Source of the DNA: Streptomyces sp. DI166
Lineage (GTDB): Bacteria; Actinomycetota; Actinomycetes; Streptomycetales; Streptomycetaceae
Direction of reading: 5' to 3'
NCBI RefSeq assembly: GCF_900091315.1
Contig: NZ_FLSP01000055.1
Coordinates: forward strand, 1-55,570
Length of the DNA: 55,570 nucleotides
In this document: piece by piece, positions 14,802 through 23,233 of the stretch
How positions within the stretch are numbered: the stretch's first letter is position 1
Layout of the letters: the number at the start of each line of letters is the position of its first letter
Translations under genes and position numbers: made by a program
The notes under the pieces: model-generated
What the model saw: only the letters and a program-made list of their open reading frames with translations
Database searches by the model: none
What the model was told of the DNA's origin: nothing

Positions 14802-15503
14802 CACCCTGCAGGCCACGCCGGTCTCGGTGACACCGCCGTCCCCCGCGGGCTCCACCCGATACAGCCGGACATCCGCACTCCGCGCAACGGCGGCTTCCAG
14901 CCGCCCACTCCTGAAGTGCACCGCCACGCCGTCCTCCAGGGCCCACCCGGCAGGCAGCGCGCCACTGGCCACGGCCTGCCGATACCCCTCACGGCGGCCC
15001 GGCTCGCTGTCGTAGTGCGGGCAGACCGATCCGGGGAGCAACCCGAGCCCGTCCGGCAGGAAGGTCAGCGGGCCGAAGGAATCGGTGTGGGAGGCCTCGG
15101 CCCAGCAGTTGGCACCGGCACTGATGCCGCAGAGCAGCGTGCCCCGGCCGTGGGCCTCGCGCAGCAGCCGGTCGACGCCGTGGGTGCGCCAAATGGCCAG
15201 CAAGTTGGCGGTGTTGCCCCCACCGACGTACACGATGTCCTGGGCCAGCAGGTGGCCGCGGAGGGCGTCGTCGTCGAGTTCGCGCTGGAAGAGCCGCAGA
15301 ACGGACGGGTCGCAGGCGCGGGGACCGAAGGCGGCCAGGAAGCGGTCGATGTACGCGGGAGCGTCGCCGCTGGCCGTGGGGACGAAGCAGATCTTCGGGC
15401 GCGGGCTGGTCACGCGGCTCAGCAACCAGTCGTCCAGCAGGCCGTCCTCGTCCATGGAGAACCCTCCCCCGAGCAGCACGATGCCCGCTTCCGGTTCCGT
15501 CAT
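14787..15503 (-). CDS. Peptidase E-like serine peptidase (family S51), 238 aa
   Basis: Cytoplasmic peptidase that in characterised relatives cleaves N-terminal Asp dipeptides. The sequence starts VLLGGGFSMDEDG. It has DIVYVGGGNTANLLAIWR and the nucleophile motif GTLLCGISAGANCW, the strand-turn-helix Ser of S51 enzymes. The ATG at 15503 is the natural start. Divergently upstream lies a tautomerase gene, with two 18-bp palindromes in between. The stop overlaps the PLP-enzyme gene tail to tail. Confidence 0.92.
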   Translation of the reverse strand: MTEPEAGIVLLGGGFSMDEDGLLDDWLLSRVTSPRPKICFVPTASGDAPAYIDRFLAAFGPRACDPSVLRLFQRELDDDALRGHLLAQDIVYVGGGNTANLLAIWRTHGVDRLLREAHGRGTLLCGISAGANCWAEASHTDSFGPLTFLPDGLGLLPGSVCPHYDSEPGRREGYRQAVASGALPAGWALEDGVAVHFRSGRLEAAVARSADVRLYRVEPAGDGGVTETGVACRVLLGQ

Positions 15504-15516
15504 CCCCACCCCCTGG

Positions 15517-15534
15517 CTATAACGACCGTCATAG
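15517..15534. promoter_or_regulatory. Candidate operator, left copy
   Basis: CTATAACGACCGTCATAG, one mismatch from the palindrome CTATAACGNNCGTTATAG. It lies 14 bp upstream of the peptidase E start, and a second copy lies 36 bp away. Confidence 0.7.
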
Positions 15535-15552
15535 TCTACCGTGACACTCGCT

Positions 15553-15570
15553 CTATAACACTCGTTATAG
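15553..15570. promoter_or_regulatory. Candidate operator, right copy
   Basis: CTATAACACTCGTTATAG, perfect 7-bp arms around ACTC. It lies 26 bp upstream of the tautomerase start and shares the consensus with the copy at 15517-15534. Confidence 0.7.
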
Positions 15571-15596
15571 GCACCCCTGCCAGAGAGGTATGCCTC

Positions 15597-16040
15597 ATGC
15601 CGATGATTCGGCTCACCGTGCCCGCAGGTTCTTTGACCGACGAAGGCCGCCGGACTGTCCAACAGGACTTGGCCCGCGCGCTGTTGAAGTGGGAGGGCGC
15701 ACCGGACACCGCCTTCTTCCGGGCGCAGGCGTGGAGCTTTCTCGCCGAGTTGCGCGAAGGCGCCCAGGTCACCGCGGAAGACGCGGCTCCGAGGTTCCTC
15801 GTGGAGGCCACTGTCCCGCAGGGCGCGCTGTCCGAGCGGCGCAAGGCCGGGCTCGTGAAGGACGCGACGCGGGTCGTACTGCACGCCGCCGGGCTCGGGG
15901 AAGAGGAGGCGCTGCGGGTGTGGGTGCTGGTGCACGAGCAGCCGGACGGCACCTGGGGTGCGGGCGGGGCCGTCATCCGGTACGCGGACCTCGTGGCCCT
16001 CGCACAGGACGCGACCAAGGAGCAGGCCACCCATGCGTGA
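15597..16040 (+). CDS. Tautomerase-family protein, 147 aa
   Basis: The protein begins MPMIRLTVPAG, so Met removal would expose the N-terminal catalytic proline of the 4-oxalocrotonate tautomerase superfamily. At 147 residues it is about twice the length of the 60-70 residue subunits and probably holds two beta-alpha-beta units, as in fused or MIF-like members. AGAGAGG precedes the ATG. The stop lies within the start of the following alcohol dehydrogenase gene (8-bp overlap), so the two enzymes are co-translated. The substrate is unknown. Confidence 0.85.
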   Translation: MPMIRLTVPAGSLTDEGRRTVQQDLARALLKWEGAPDTAFFRAQAWSFLAELREGAQVTAEDAAPRFLVEATVPQGALSERRKAGLVKDATRVVLHAAGLGEEEALRVWVLVHEQPDGTWGAGGAVIRYADLVALAQDATKEQATHA

Positions 16041-17049
16041 GCTCACCTACGTCGCCCGCCGGACCGTCGAATGGCGCGAGGCCCCCGACCCCGAACTCCG
16101 TTCCGACCAGGAGGCGATCGTCGCGCCCGTCGCCGCCACGCCCTGCGACGTGGACTCCTCCATCCTGGCCGGCCACGGCTTCATCGAACCGCCCTTCGCG
16201 CTCGGCCACGAGTGCGTCGCCCGAGTCGTCGGGACCGGCACCGCCGTCACCGCCGTCGCGCCCGGCGATCTGGTCGTCGTGCCCTGGTCCATCAGCTGCG
16301 GCACCTGTGACCGCTGCCGACGGGGCCTGACCGCGCACTGCGCGAGCGTGCCGTACATGGCGATGTACGGCGCCCCGATCGGCGGCAGTTGGGGCGGGCT
16401 CTTCTCCGACCTGGTCCGTGTCCCGTACGCCGACGCCATGCTCGTCAAGCTCCCCGCCGGTCTCGACCCCGTCGCCATGGCCTCCGCCAGCGACAACTGG
16501 TCCCTCGCCTGGCGCCTGGTCGCTCCGCACCTCACGTCGCGCCCCGGAGCGCGGGTGCTGGTCGTCGCCCGGGGCAGTATCGGCCTGTACGTGTGCGACA
16601 TCGCCCGCGCACTGGGCGCCTCGGACGTTCTCTACGTCGACCCCGACCCGCAACACCGGGCGCTCGCCGAGGACTTCGGCGCGATCACCGCCGAGGCCAT
16701 CGAACCGGCCGCGCACAAGGACGGCTTCGACATCGCCGTCGAGGCGACCGGACGCGTCGACCAACTCGCCCTGGCCGTCAGGTGCCTCTCCCCGGAAGGG
16801 ATCTGTGAAAGCGCGGGCAACCACTTCCGGCCCGGCGAACTGCCCCTGCTCGACATGTACCTCACGGGCGTCACCCTGCGCATCGCCCGCGACAACGTCC
16901 GCGCCCACATCCCCGACGCGCTCGCCCTCGCCGCGTCCGGCAAGGTCAACCCGGAGAAGGTGGTCTCCGACGTCATCGACTGGGAGGATCTACCGAACGC
17001 CCTGCCGCGCAAACTCCTCAAGCCGGTCTTCGTCCGCTCCGAGACCTGA
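16033..17049 (+). CDS. Zinc-dependent alcohol dehydrogenase (MDR family), 338 aa
   Basis: Medium-chain dehydrogenase. Catalytic zinc ligands are Cys38 and the His59-Glu60 pair (GHE). The structural zinc site is complete with Cys89, Cys92, Cys95 and Cys103. The nucleotide-binding region begins GARVLVVARGSIGLYVCDIARALGA, where the usual GxGxxG is altered to ARGSIG, and an Asp ends the second strand (VDPD). It is coupled to the tautomerase gene and probably regulated by the operators at 15517-15570. A detoxification or catabolic role is inferred. Confidence 0.92.
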   Translation: MRELTYVARRTVEWREAPDPELRSDQEAIVAPVAATPCDVDSSILAGHGFIEPPFALGHECVARVVGTGTAVTAVAPGDLVVVPWSISCGTCDRCRRGLTAHCASVPYMAMYGAPIGGSWGGLFSDLVRVPYADAMLVKLPAGLDPVAMASASDNWSLAWRLVAPHLTSRPGARVLVVARGSIGLYVCDIARALGASDVLYVDPDPQHRALAEDFGAITAEAIEPAAHKDGFDIAVEATGRVDQLALAVRCLSPEGICESAGNHFRPGELPLLDMYLTGVTLRIARDNVRAHIPDALALAASGKVNPEKVVSDVIDWEDLPNALPRKLLKPVFVRSET

Positions 17050-17057
17050 TCACGCCC

Positions 17058-18293
17058 TCACGCACCGGCAGCCGCGTCAGCGCCCCGCGCCTCCCGCACC
17101 CGCGACACCGCCAGCGCCCCCGCCTGCGCCAAGGCCCCCGTCAGCCCGACCCACAGGGCGAACCGATAGCCCACCTGATCGGCGAGCACTCCCCCGAGCG
17201 GCGCACCCACCGCCACCATCCCCCAGTTGAAGGACCGGATCGTGGCGTTCATCCGCCCCCGCAGCCCCTCCGGTGTGACCTGCTGGCGGTAACTCATCTC
17301 CACCGGACTCTCGACCCCGATGGCCATGGACACCAGGAAGAAGGCCAGCGCCACAGCGGGAACCGCCCAACTGCCCTCGTCGGCCAGGACGACGGGCAGC
17401 CAGCCCCCAGCCGCCACCACCCTGAACACGATCAACGTGACACCCACGTCGAACCGAGCCAGCACCCGCCCCGACACCGCACCCCCGAGCACCGCGCCCA
17501 CCCCCGCACAGGCGTAGGTCACACCGAGACCGAAGTCACCGATCCGCAGCTCCCGCAGCGCGAAGACCACGAACACGGTGCTGACCACGGTGTTGAACAG
17601 CAGCATCGCGTGCGAGGTGAGGGCGACAGGCGCCAGGACCCGGTGCCGGTACACCCAGGCGACCCCTTCGCGCAGCTCTCGCCCCACCCCTCTGCGCTCC
17701 GCGCGCTCCGGCTCGGGGTCCGGCGCCTTGACGGCGGCGAGCAACAGCCCGGAGACGAGATAGGTGAGCGCGTCGACCAGTACCGCCAGTGGCGCGCCCA
17801 CGTACTTGATCAGCACCCCGGCGATCAGCGGCCCGGTCGACCCGGCCACCGCACTGGCCTGCTCGGTCCGCGCGTACCCCGCGTTGAGCAGCTCCTTCGG
17901 CACCAGCTGCGGGACGTACGACTGGCCGGCCGCCTCGAACAGCAGGCTCAGCAGCCCCACCGCGAAGACAAGGAGGCACAGCGCGGCGATGCCGAGCTGA
18001 TCAAGTGCGTACAGGAGCGGTACGGCCGCCAGCACCACCGCCCGCGCCAGATCCGTACCGACCATCATCGGTTTGCGCCGGTACCGGTCCACGAGCACCC
18101 CGGCGAGCAGCCCGAAGAGCAGATACGGCAGCCACCGTGCGGCGCTCACCACCCCCACCTCGGTTGCCGAGGCGCTCAGCGTCACCGCCGTGAGGATCTG
18201 CAGGGCGAGCCCCGATATCTGCACCCCGAACGCCGACACGGCCGAGGCGGTCCAGAAGAGGGGGTAGCCGGGGACGTCCGTCAGGCGGGGCAC
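17058..18293 (-). CDS. MFS transporter (enterobactin exporter/EntS-like), 411 aa
   Basis: Polytopic membrane protein with about 12 hydrophobic segments. It has the loop motif GVLVDRYRRKPMM between helices 2 and 3 and a second-half PEGLRGRMNATIRS. This pattern matches the MFS_3/EntS-like group of drug and siderophore exporters common in Streptomyces. The start is GTG at 18293 without a clear ribosome binding site. It converges with the alcohol dehydrogenase gene, with only 8 bp between. The substrate cannot be deduced. Confidence 0.92.
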   Translation of the reverse strand: MPRLTDVPGYPLFWTASAVSAFGVQISGLALQILTAVTLSASATEVGVVSAARWLPYLLFGLLAGVLVDRYRRKPMMVGTDLARAVVLAAVPLLYALDQLGIAALCLLVFAVGLLSLLFEAAGQSYVPQLVPKELLNAGYARTEQASAVAGSTGPLIAGVLIKYVGAPLAVLVDALTYLVSGLLLAAVKAPDPEPERAERRGVGRELREGVAWVYRHRVLAPVALTSHAMLLFNTVVSTVFVVFALRELRIGDFGLGVTYACAGVGAVLGGAVSGRVLARFDVGVTLIVFRVVAAGGWLPVVLADEGSWAVPAVALAFFLVSMAIGVESPVEMSYRQQVTPEGLRGRMNATIRSFNWGMVAVGAPLGGVLADQVGYRFALWVGLTGALAQAGALAVSRVREARGADAAAGA

Positions 18294-18421
18294 GGTCGGG
18301 ATGGTAACAGGGCGTCCGGCGGACGGACCTTCACCAGTCCGCCACAGGCGCTCTGTTGACGCGCGTAGCGCGGGCCTTCAGTCTGACTGCATTCAAGGGC
18401 AATCGACGGACTGGAGACCGA

Positions 18422-19156
18422 ATGTTCAGACGGACGGCACGTTCGATCCTCTCTTTTGTCATGATCACGGCAGGTCTGGCGTTCGGGGTCGGCGCCACCG
18501 CCGGTACCGCGCACGCCGACGAGTGCTACACCTGGAGCCGCACCCTGTCCCAGGGCTCCTCCGGCAGCGATGTCACGCAGTTGCAGATCCGGGTGGCGGG
18601 CTGGGTCACCTCGGGTGAACGGCTCTCCTACGACGGCCAGTACGGCGCCCGCACGGCCGCCGCCGTGAAGAAGTTCCAGGCCGCGTACGGACTGTCGGCG
18701 GACGGGGTCGCGGGGCCGCAGACCTTCAGCAAGATCTACGCCCTCCAGGACCCGGACTGCACCCCGGCCCACTTCAGCTACGGCGAGCTCAACCGCTGCA
18801 ACTCCGACTGGTCCGGCGGAGCCGTGTCGGCCGCGACCGCCAAGGCCAACGCGCTGAAGACGATGTGGAAGCTGGAGGCCATGCGGCACGCCCTCGGTGA
18901 CGTCCCGATCAACGTCTCCAGCGGCTTCCGCTCCTACGCCTGCAACCGAGCCGTCGGCGGGTCGGCCACCAGCCGCCACCTGTACGGCGACGCCGCCGAC
19001 CTCACCGGTTCCCCGTCCTTCTGCCGGCTCGCCCAGCAGGCCCGGACGCACGGATTCTCGGAGATCCTCGGCCCGGGCTACCCCGGCCACAACGACCACA
19101 CTCACGTCGCCTTCGACCCGTCCCCCTACTGGTCCGCCCCCAACTGCGGCATCTGA
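18422..19156 (+). CDS. Secreted Zn D-Ala-D-Ala carboxypeptidase (M15) with peptidoglycan-binding domain, 244 aa
   Basis: The signal peptide (MFRRTARSILSF onwards) probably ends AHA-DE at about residue 33. A PG_binding_1 domain covers residues 40-100 (SSGSDVTQLQIRVAGW, GARTAAAVKKFQ). The M15 catalytic domain shows SRHLYGDAADL and HNDHTHVAF, supplying the His-Asp-His zinc site. The order and size match the Streptomyces albus G Zn DD-peptidase, a cell-wall D-alanyl-D-alanine hydrolase. GGAGA precedes the ATG at 18422. The 3' end overlaps the convergent membrane-protein gene by 31 bp. Confidence 0.94.
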   Translation: MFRRTARSILSFVMITAGLAFGVGATAGTAHADECYTWSRTLSQGSSGSDVTQLQIRVAGWVTSGERLSYDGQYGARTAAAVKKFQAAYGLSADGVAGPQTFSKIYALQDPDCTPAHFSYGELNRCNSDWSGGAVSAATAKANALKTMWKLEAMRHALGDVPINVSSGFRSYACNRAVGGSATSRHLYGDAADLTGSPSFCRLAQQARTHGFSEILGPGYPGHNDHTHVAFDPSPYWSAPNCGI

Positions 19157-20019
19157 CGGCGCTGTTGGGCCTCCCTCAGGACCTCCCTCAGCGCCGCCAC
19201 CGCGCCGCCCGCGTCCTCCGCGTAGAAGCGGAGGACACGGGCCTCGGCAGGCTTGCCCAGGGCGCGGACGTACGTGACGGGCTCGGTGAGTTCGACCGTG
19301 ACCGTGGTCTGGCCCGCCACGGCGAGATCCGCCACGCCGTCGGCGTCCACGGCGCCGAGCTTGCCCTCCGGGAACCTGCGGTCCAGGCGGACGGACGCGA
19401 TGCGGTCGGCCGGGACCCGGATGTCCAGGAGGGCGCCGTAACGCAGCCGCAGCGAGCCGTCGGGGCCGATGACATGCGGGCGGACCACGCAGGAGGCGTG
19501 CAGGGCGAGGACGAAGTAGCAGCCCCAGATGTCGAGGACCAGCGTCACCGCGTGCACCACCGGCCAGGGGATCAGAAAGGCCAGGGCCACGGTCTCCACG
19601 ACGCAGACGAAGAAGAAGCCGAACATCGTCGCCGACTGACCGGGTGCGTACGGGACCGCCGTATCCCCTTCGCGCACTCCGTGCGGGCCGCGGCGGGTCG
19701 TCCAGCGCAGGAAGCTGGTGGAGAGGAACACCTCGTGGGCGGCCAGTCTGCGCACGGGTGCCGGAACGGTGTCGGCGATCGCCGCGCGGAGGGCCGTACG
19801 ACGGTCCAGCCCGCCGCCGCGATGGCGGCGGTGGTCGAGGAACAGCAGGGCGCCCGCCGCGATCAGCAGGAGCAGCGCCGCCGACCGGGTCACCGTCCGC
19901 GCCACCGGTGGGACCGTCACTCCCCCGGCCACGCACACGATCAGCACCAGTTCCCCCGGCACCAGCGCCGCCGACGACCAGCGCACCGCCTTCCTCAGCA
20001 ACCACGTTCCCCTTCGCAT
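19126..20019 (-). CDS. Integral membrane protein of unknown function, 297 aa
   Basis: Four likely membrane segments: two near the N-terminus (about 18-37 and 45-62) and two in the middle (about 130-170). A soluble C-terminal domain follows, with RYGALLDIRVPADRIASVRLDRRF, resembling the PH-like domain seen in many actinomycete membrane proteins. I recognise no named family. The start ATG is followed by a basic MRRGTWLLRK, giving a cytoplasmic N-terminus. It is divergent from the acetyltransferase gene, with 66 bp between starts. Confidence 0.82.
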   Translation of the reverse strand: MRRGTWLLRKAVRWSSAALVPGELVLIVCVAGGVTVPPVARTVTRSAALLLLIAAGALLFLDHRRHRGGGLDRRTALRAAIADTVPAPVRRLAAHEVFLSTSFLRWTTRRGPHGVREGDTAVPYAPGQSATMFGFFFVCVVETVALAFLIPWPVVHAVTLVLDIWGCYFVLALHASCVVRPHVIGPDGSLRLRYGALLDIRVPADRIASVRLDRRFPEGKLGAVDADGVADLAVAGQTTVTVELTEPVTYVRALGKPAEARVLRFYAEDAGGAVAALREVLREAQQRRQMPQLGADQ

Positions 20020-20085
20020 GCGGCCAGTAGAAACGTTGCCGTTGCGGCAAGGTCAAGCCAAGGCGCGAAGAGTACGGTCGTACAC

Positions 20086-20667
20086 ATGGCGACGGATTAC
20101 TTCGCGGACGATCCTCGGACCAACCTCGAACGCATGCGGGCCGGTGATCTCTACATCGCCGACGACCCCGAGATCGCGCACCGGCAGCAGCGAGCCGCGC
20201 GACTCTCGGCCCGCTTCCTGGCCGCCTACCCCGAGGACCCCGGCAAGGCCCACGAGATCCTCGCCGAGCTGCTCGGCTCCCTGGGGGAACAGGCGCACGT
20301 GCGGCCGCCGTTGTTCGTCGACTACGGCAGCAACATCACCATCGGCGCGCGCACGTTCGTCAACTTCAACCTCACCGCGCTGGACGTCGCCGCGATCACC
20401 ATCGGCGAGGACTGCCAGATCGGTCCCAACGTCCAACTCCTCACCCCCACACATCCGTTGGAGCCCCAGCCCCGGCGCGACAAGCTGGAGGCGGCGCGGC
20501 CGATCGGCATCGGTGACAATGTGTGGCTCGGCGGCGGGGCCATCGTGCTGCCCGGGGTCAGGATCGGCGACGACTCGGTGATCGGTGCCGGTTCGGTGGT
20601 GACGAAGGACGTGCCGGCCGGTGTGGTCGCCGTCGGCAGTCCCGCCCGCGTCGTCCGCACCCTGTGA
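20086..20667 (+). CDS. Maltose/galactoside O-acetyltransferase-type enzyme, 193 aa
   Basis: Left-handed beta-helix acetyltransferase using acetyl-CoA. The N-terminal Mac domain is MRAGDLYIADDPEIAHRQQRAARL. Hexapeptide repeats follow, with the catalytic His in LLTPTHPLEPQPR, then IGDNVWLGGGAIVLPGVRIGDDSVIGAGSVVTKDVPAG. Length is normal. The acceptor sugar is not predictable. It is a single gene whose stop lies 4 bp from that of the convergent hydrolase gene. Confidence 0.93.
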   Translation: MATDYFADDPRTNLERMRAGDLYIADDPEIAHRQQRAARLSARFLAAYPEDPGKAHEILAELLGSLGEQAHVRPPLFVDYGSNITIGARTFVNFNLTALDVAAITIGEDCQIGPNVQLLTPTHPLEPQPRRDKLEAARPIGIGDNVWLGGGAIVLPGVRIGDDSVIGAGSVVTKDVPAGVVAVGSPARVVRTL

Positions 20668-20671
20668 GGCG

Positions 20672-22471
20672 CTACCCGATGATCTCCCGGAGGCGGGCGA
20701 GATCCGTCTCCGTTACGTCGGGCGGGCGCAGTACGGCGTTCCAGGCGTCCACGTACTCGCCGCGGTACCGGTGGCCGTGCCCGGACGGGACCTCGGTGGC
20801 GAACGGCAGGTCGGCGGTGACCTGCCAGAAGGTCACGAACGGCACCCAGAACATGTCCTCCAGTACGTCACGGCCGGGCGCCTCGCCGATCCAGTCCGGC
20901 TCGTCGAGGATCAGGTGCGGGCCCCACCACACGATCGGATCGGAGGCGTGCAGCAGGTACAGGACCCGGTTGCTGTCCCAGGGTTCGTCCGTCGGCGGGA
21001 TCGGCTCGCGGGCGTTGCTGGCGAAGCGCACGGTCCTGCCGTCCTTGAAGACGGGCTGCACCTCCGGGGTGCCGGACTGCCGGTGGTCGGTGAACTCCCG
21101 GTAGAGGGTGTTGAAGTTGGGCGGGCCCGAGAAGAGGGTGCCGGAGGTGCGGTTGCTGAGGTCGTACTCGCCGCTGAAGGCCGTCTCACCGCCGAAGGAG
21201 CCGAGGCTCTCGCCGGTGACGTAGAGCCGGGGGCGTTCGTCGGCGGGCAGCTTGGACCAGGTGTCGTAGACGGCGTCGAACAGTTCGCGGCCCGCCGCGC
21301 GCGCCTTGGACTGGTCGACCAGATAGGACAGCCAGGACGGCAGGAACGAGTACTGCAGCGCGACGGCCGCGGAGTCGCCGCCGGTGAGGTACTCGAAGGT
21401 GTCCACGTTGGCCGGGTCGACCCAGCCGCTGCCCGTGGTGGTGGCCACCAGGAGGTTCGCGCGCTCGAAGCCTCCGGCACGGCGCAGGTCGGCGACGGCG
21501 CGCGCGGCGCGCTCCTCGGTGTCGTCGGCCGTGTCCAGGCCGGCGTAGGCGCGCACCGGTTCCCGCGCGGGTTCGCCGCTGAAGCGGGTGATGTCGGCGG
21601 CGGAGGGGCCCGAGCCGATGAAGACCCGTCCTTCCCGGCCCAGGGAGTCCCAGGGGACCAGGGAGCCGGGGCCGCCCGAGCGGGTGCTGGTGGTGGGCTG
21701 CCGGATGCCCTCCGGGGTCTCGGTGTCCCGCAGCGAGAAGGCCTCGTTGGCGGCGCCGACCAGGCCTTCCAGGAGGAGTCCGCTGATCAGCAGCCAGGAC
21801 GTGGCCGCCACGAGGAGCCAGCCCACCGCCTTGGCGGCCCGCTCGCCGATCCAGCGCATCAGCTGACGCGACACCCAGCGGTACACAGCGCGCACGCCGC
21901 GTCCGAGGAGCAGGAGCAGGGCGAGGACCAGCAGGGCGATCAGGGGTGAGAGGACCGCCTGGAGGACGTTGTACTCCCGTACGCCCATGAGGTCACGGAT
22001 CTCGTGCTGCCAGTACTGGCCGAGCCCGAACGCGACGCCGAACAGGACCGTCCCGCCGATCCAGAACACCGGCCACGACCAGCGGCGCGGCGGACGCGGG
22101 TCACGGTCGGCGAAGGCGCGCCAGACGACGGCGGCGAGGACGCCGAGGCCGTAGCCGATGGCCGCGGAGATGCCGCAGATGAGGCCTTGCAGCACGCCTC
22201 CGCGCGGGAGGAGCGACGGGGTGAAGGACAGGCAGGCCAGCAGGAGCGCGCCCCAGCAGCCGGGGAGCGTGACACGCAGCTGCCCACGCCATCGGGCCGG
22301 TGGTGGCGTGGGCTCGTCCTGCGCGGGTTCGCCCTGCGTGGGCTCGGCCTGCGCGGGTTCGCCCTGCGTGGGCTCGGCCTGCGCGGGTTCGCCCTGCGCG
22401 GGTTCGCCCTGCGCGGGCTCGTCCTGCGCGGGCTGCGCTGTCGGTGGGGGCTGCGAAGGCTGGTCGCTCAT
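20672..22471 (-). CDS. Membrane-anchored alpha/beta hydrolase (Abhydrolase_9 type), 599 aa
   Basis: The cytoplasmic N-terminus (residues 1-58) is low-complexity: eight near-identical pentapeptides of the type (A/T)Q(G/A/D)EP. About five or six membrane helices follow (60-230). The extracytoplasmic C-terminal domain contains the nucleophile motif VTGESLGSFGG and GPPNFNTLYREFTDHRQSGTPEVQPV, typical of the PF15420/PF10081 two-part family. The substrate is unknown; lipids or esters are plausible. GGAGGACGCC precedes the ATG. It follows the DUF2269-like gene by 47 bp and is probably co-transcribed with it. Confidence 0.9.
   Translation of the reverse strand: MSDQPSQPPPTAQPAQDEPAQGEPAQGEPAQAEPTQGEPAQAEPTQGEPAQDEPTPPPARWRGQLRVTLPGCWGALLLACLSFTPSLLPRGGVLQGLICGISAAIGYGLGVLAAVVWRAFADRDPRPPRRWSWPVFWIGGTVLFGVAFGLGQYWQHEIRDLMGVREYNVLQAVLSPLIALLVLALLLLLGRGVRAVYRWVSRQLMRWIGERAAKAVGWLLVAATSWLLISGLLLEGLVGAANEAFSLRDTETPEGIRQPTTSTRSGGPGSLVPWDSLGREGRVFIGSGPSAADITRFSGEPAREPVRAYAGLDTADDTEERAARAVADLRRAGGFERANLLVATTTGSGWVDPANVDTFEYLTGGDSAAVALQYSFLPSWLSYLVDQSKARAAGRELFDAVYDTWSKLPADERPRLYVTGESLGSFGGETAFSGEYDLSNRTSGTLFSGPPNFNTLYREFTDHRQSGTPEVQPVFKDGRTVRFASNAREPIPPTDEPWDSNRVLYLLHASDPIVWWGPHLILDEPDWIGEAPGRDVLEDMFWVPFVTFWQVTADLPFATEVPSGHGHRYRGEYVDAWNAVLRPPDVTETDLARLREIIG
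22312..22436. repeat. 15-bp tandem repeat coding Pro-Glu-Gln pentapeptides
   Basis: About eight tandem 15-bp units in the hydrolase gene, such as CCTGCGCGGGTTCGC and variants. They alternate between two versions in a partial 30-bp higher-order pattern. Such repeats expand and contract by slippage without changing the frame. Confidence 0.85.
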
Positions 22472-22518
22472 GGCGTCCTCCGGGTCAAATCGTCCCCCGG
22501 AGGTGGTGGCGCCGCCAG

Positions 22519-23046
22519 TCAGGCCGCCTGGCGGACGCGGTCACGGCCCGCGGCGGCGGCGCGCAGCCTCCGTCCGCGGCGGGTCTGGCCCCAGGGCTTG
22601 AGGATCGAGATCACGGTCATGAAGACGTACGCGGTCAGGGACACGATCGGGCCGAACAGCACCTCACCCGCGTCGGGCAGGGGTCCGCCCGCCGAAACGG
22701 CGCTGACCGCCTCGTTCACGCCGGGGCGCAGCGCGAAGGCGGTGGCGGCCGTGGTGACCAGGGTGAGCCAGAACTTGGTGCAGACCCAGCGGTGCCGGGC
22801 CAGCCCCCACTGCGTGCCCAGGGCGAGCAGCAGTCCGCTGAGGAGGGTCAGGAACGCCACGGGGAGCAGGAGCCAGTCGGCGAACAGCTTCATGGCCCGT
22901 ACCGATGCCTCCACCGTCACCGGCGAGCCGGTGCTCGCCGCGGTCGTGCCCAGGGCGAGCAGACCGAGCGTGAGCCCGAGCCAGGAGGCGGAGGCGACGA
23001 CATGGACGACGAGAGTGGCCCGGCGTGCGGGGCGGCTGAGTTTCAT
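22519..23046 (-). CDS. DUF2269-like membrane protein, 175 aa
   Basis: Four-helix membrane protein: helices at about 10-32, 52-76, 88-106 and 128-148. The N-terminal THVVHVVASASWLGLTLG-like segment (here LVVHVVASASWLGL) with two conserved residues near the first helix is seen in DUF2269-like and other putative haem- or quinone-linked proteins. There is no biochemical assignment. It is upstream of, and probably in one operon with, the membrane hydrolase. The ATG at 23046 lies in a 187-bp divergent promoter region shared with the reductase gene. Confidence 0.8.
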   Translation of the reverse strand: MKLSRPARRATLVVHVVASASWLGLTLGLLALGTTAASTGSPVTVEASVRAMKLFADWLLLPVAFLTLLSGLLLALGTQWGLARHRWVCTKFWLTLVTTAATAFALRPGVNEAVSAVSAGGPLPDAGEVLFGPIVSLTAYVFMTVISILKPWGQTRRGRRLRAAAAGRDRVRQAA

Positions 23047-23233
23047 GCGGTCCAGACTGGCGAGCGGACGCCCGCAGGACGTCTGACGGCGGGAGCAACC
23101 TCGTGTACTCGCGGCGGCGTACGCACCCGGCCGGAGTCTGCTACCCGCGGACCAGGGGACTACGACTTTGGTGCCCCGGGACCTGGGCCCGCGGCCCGAT
23201 GGGCGCGACGGCCGCCACGGTTAGCGTCATGGC

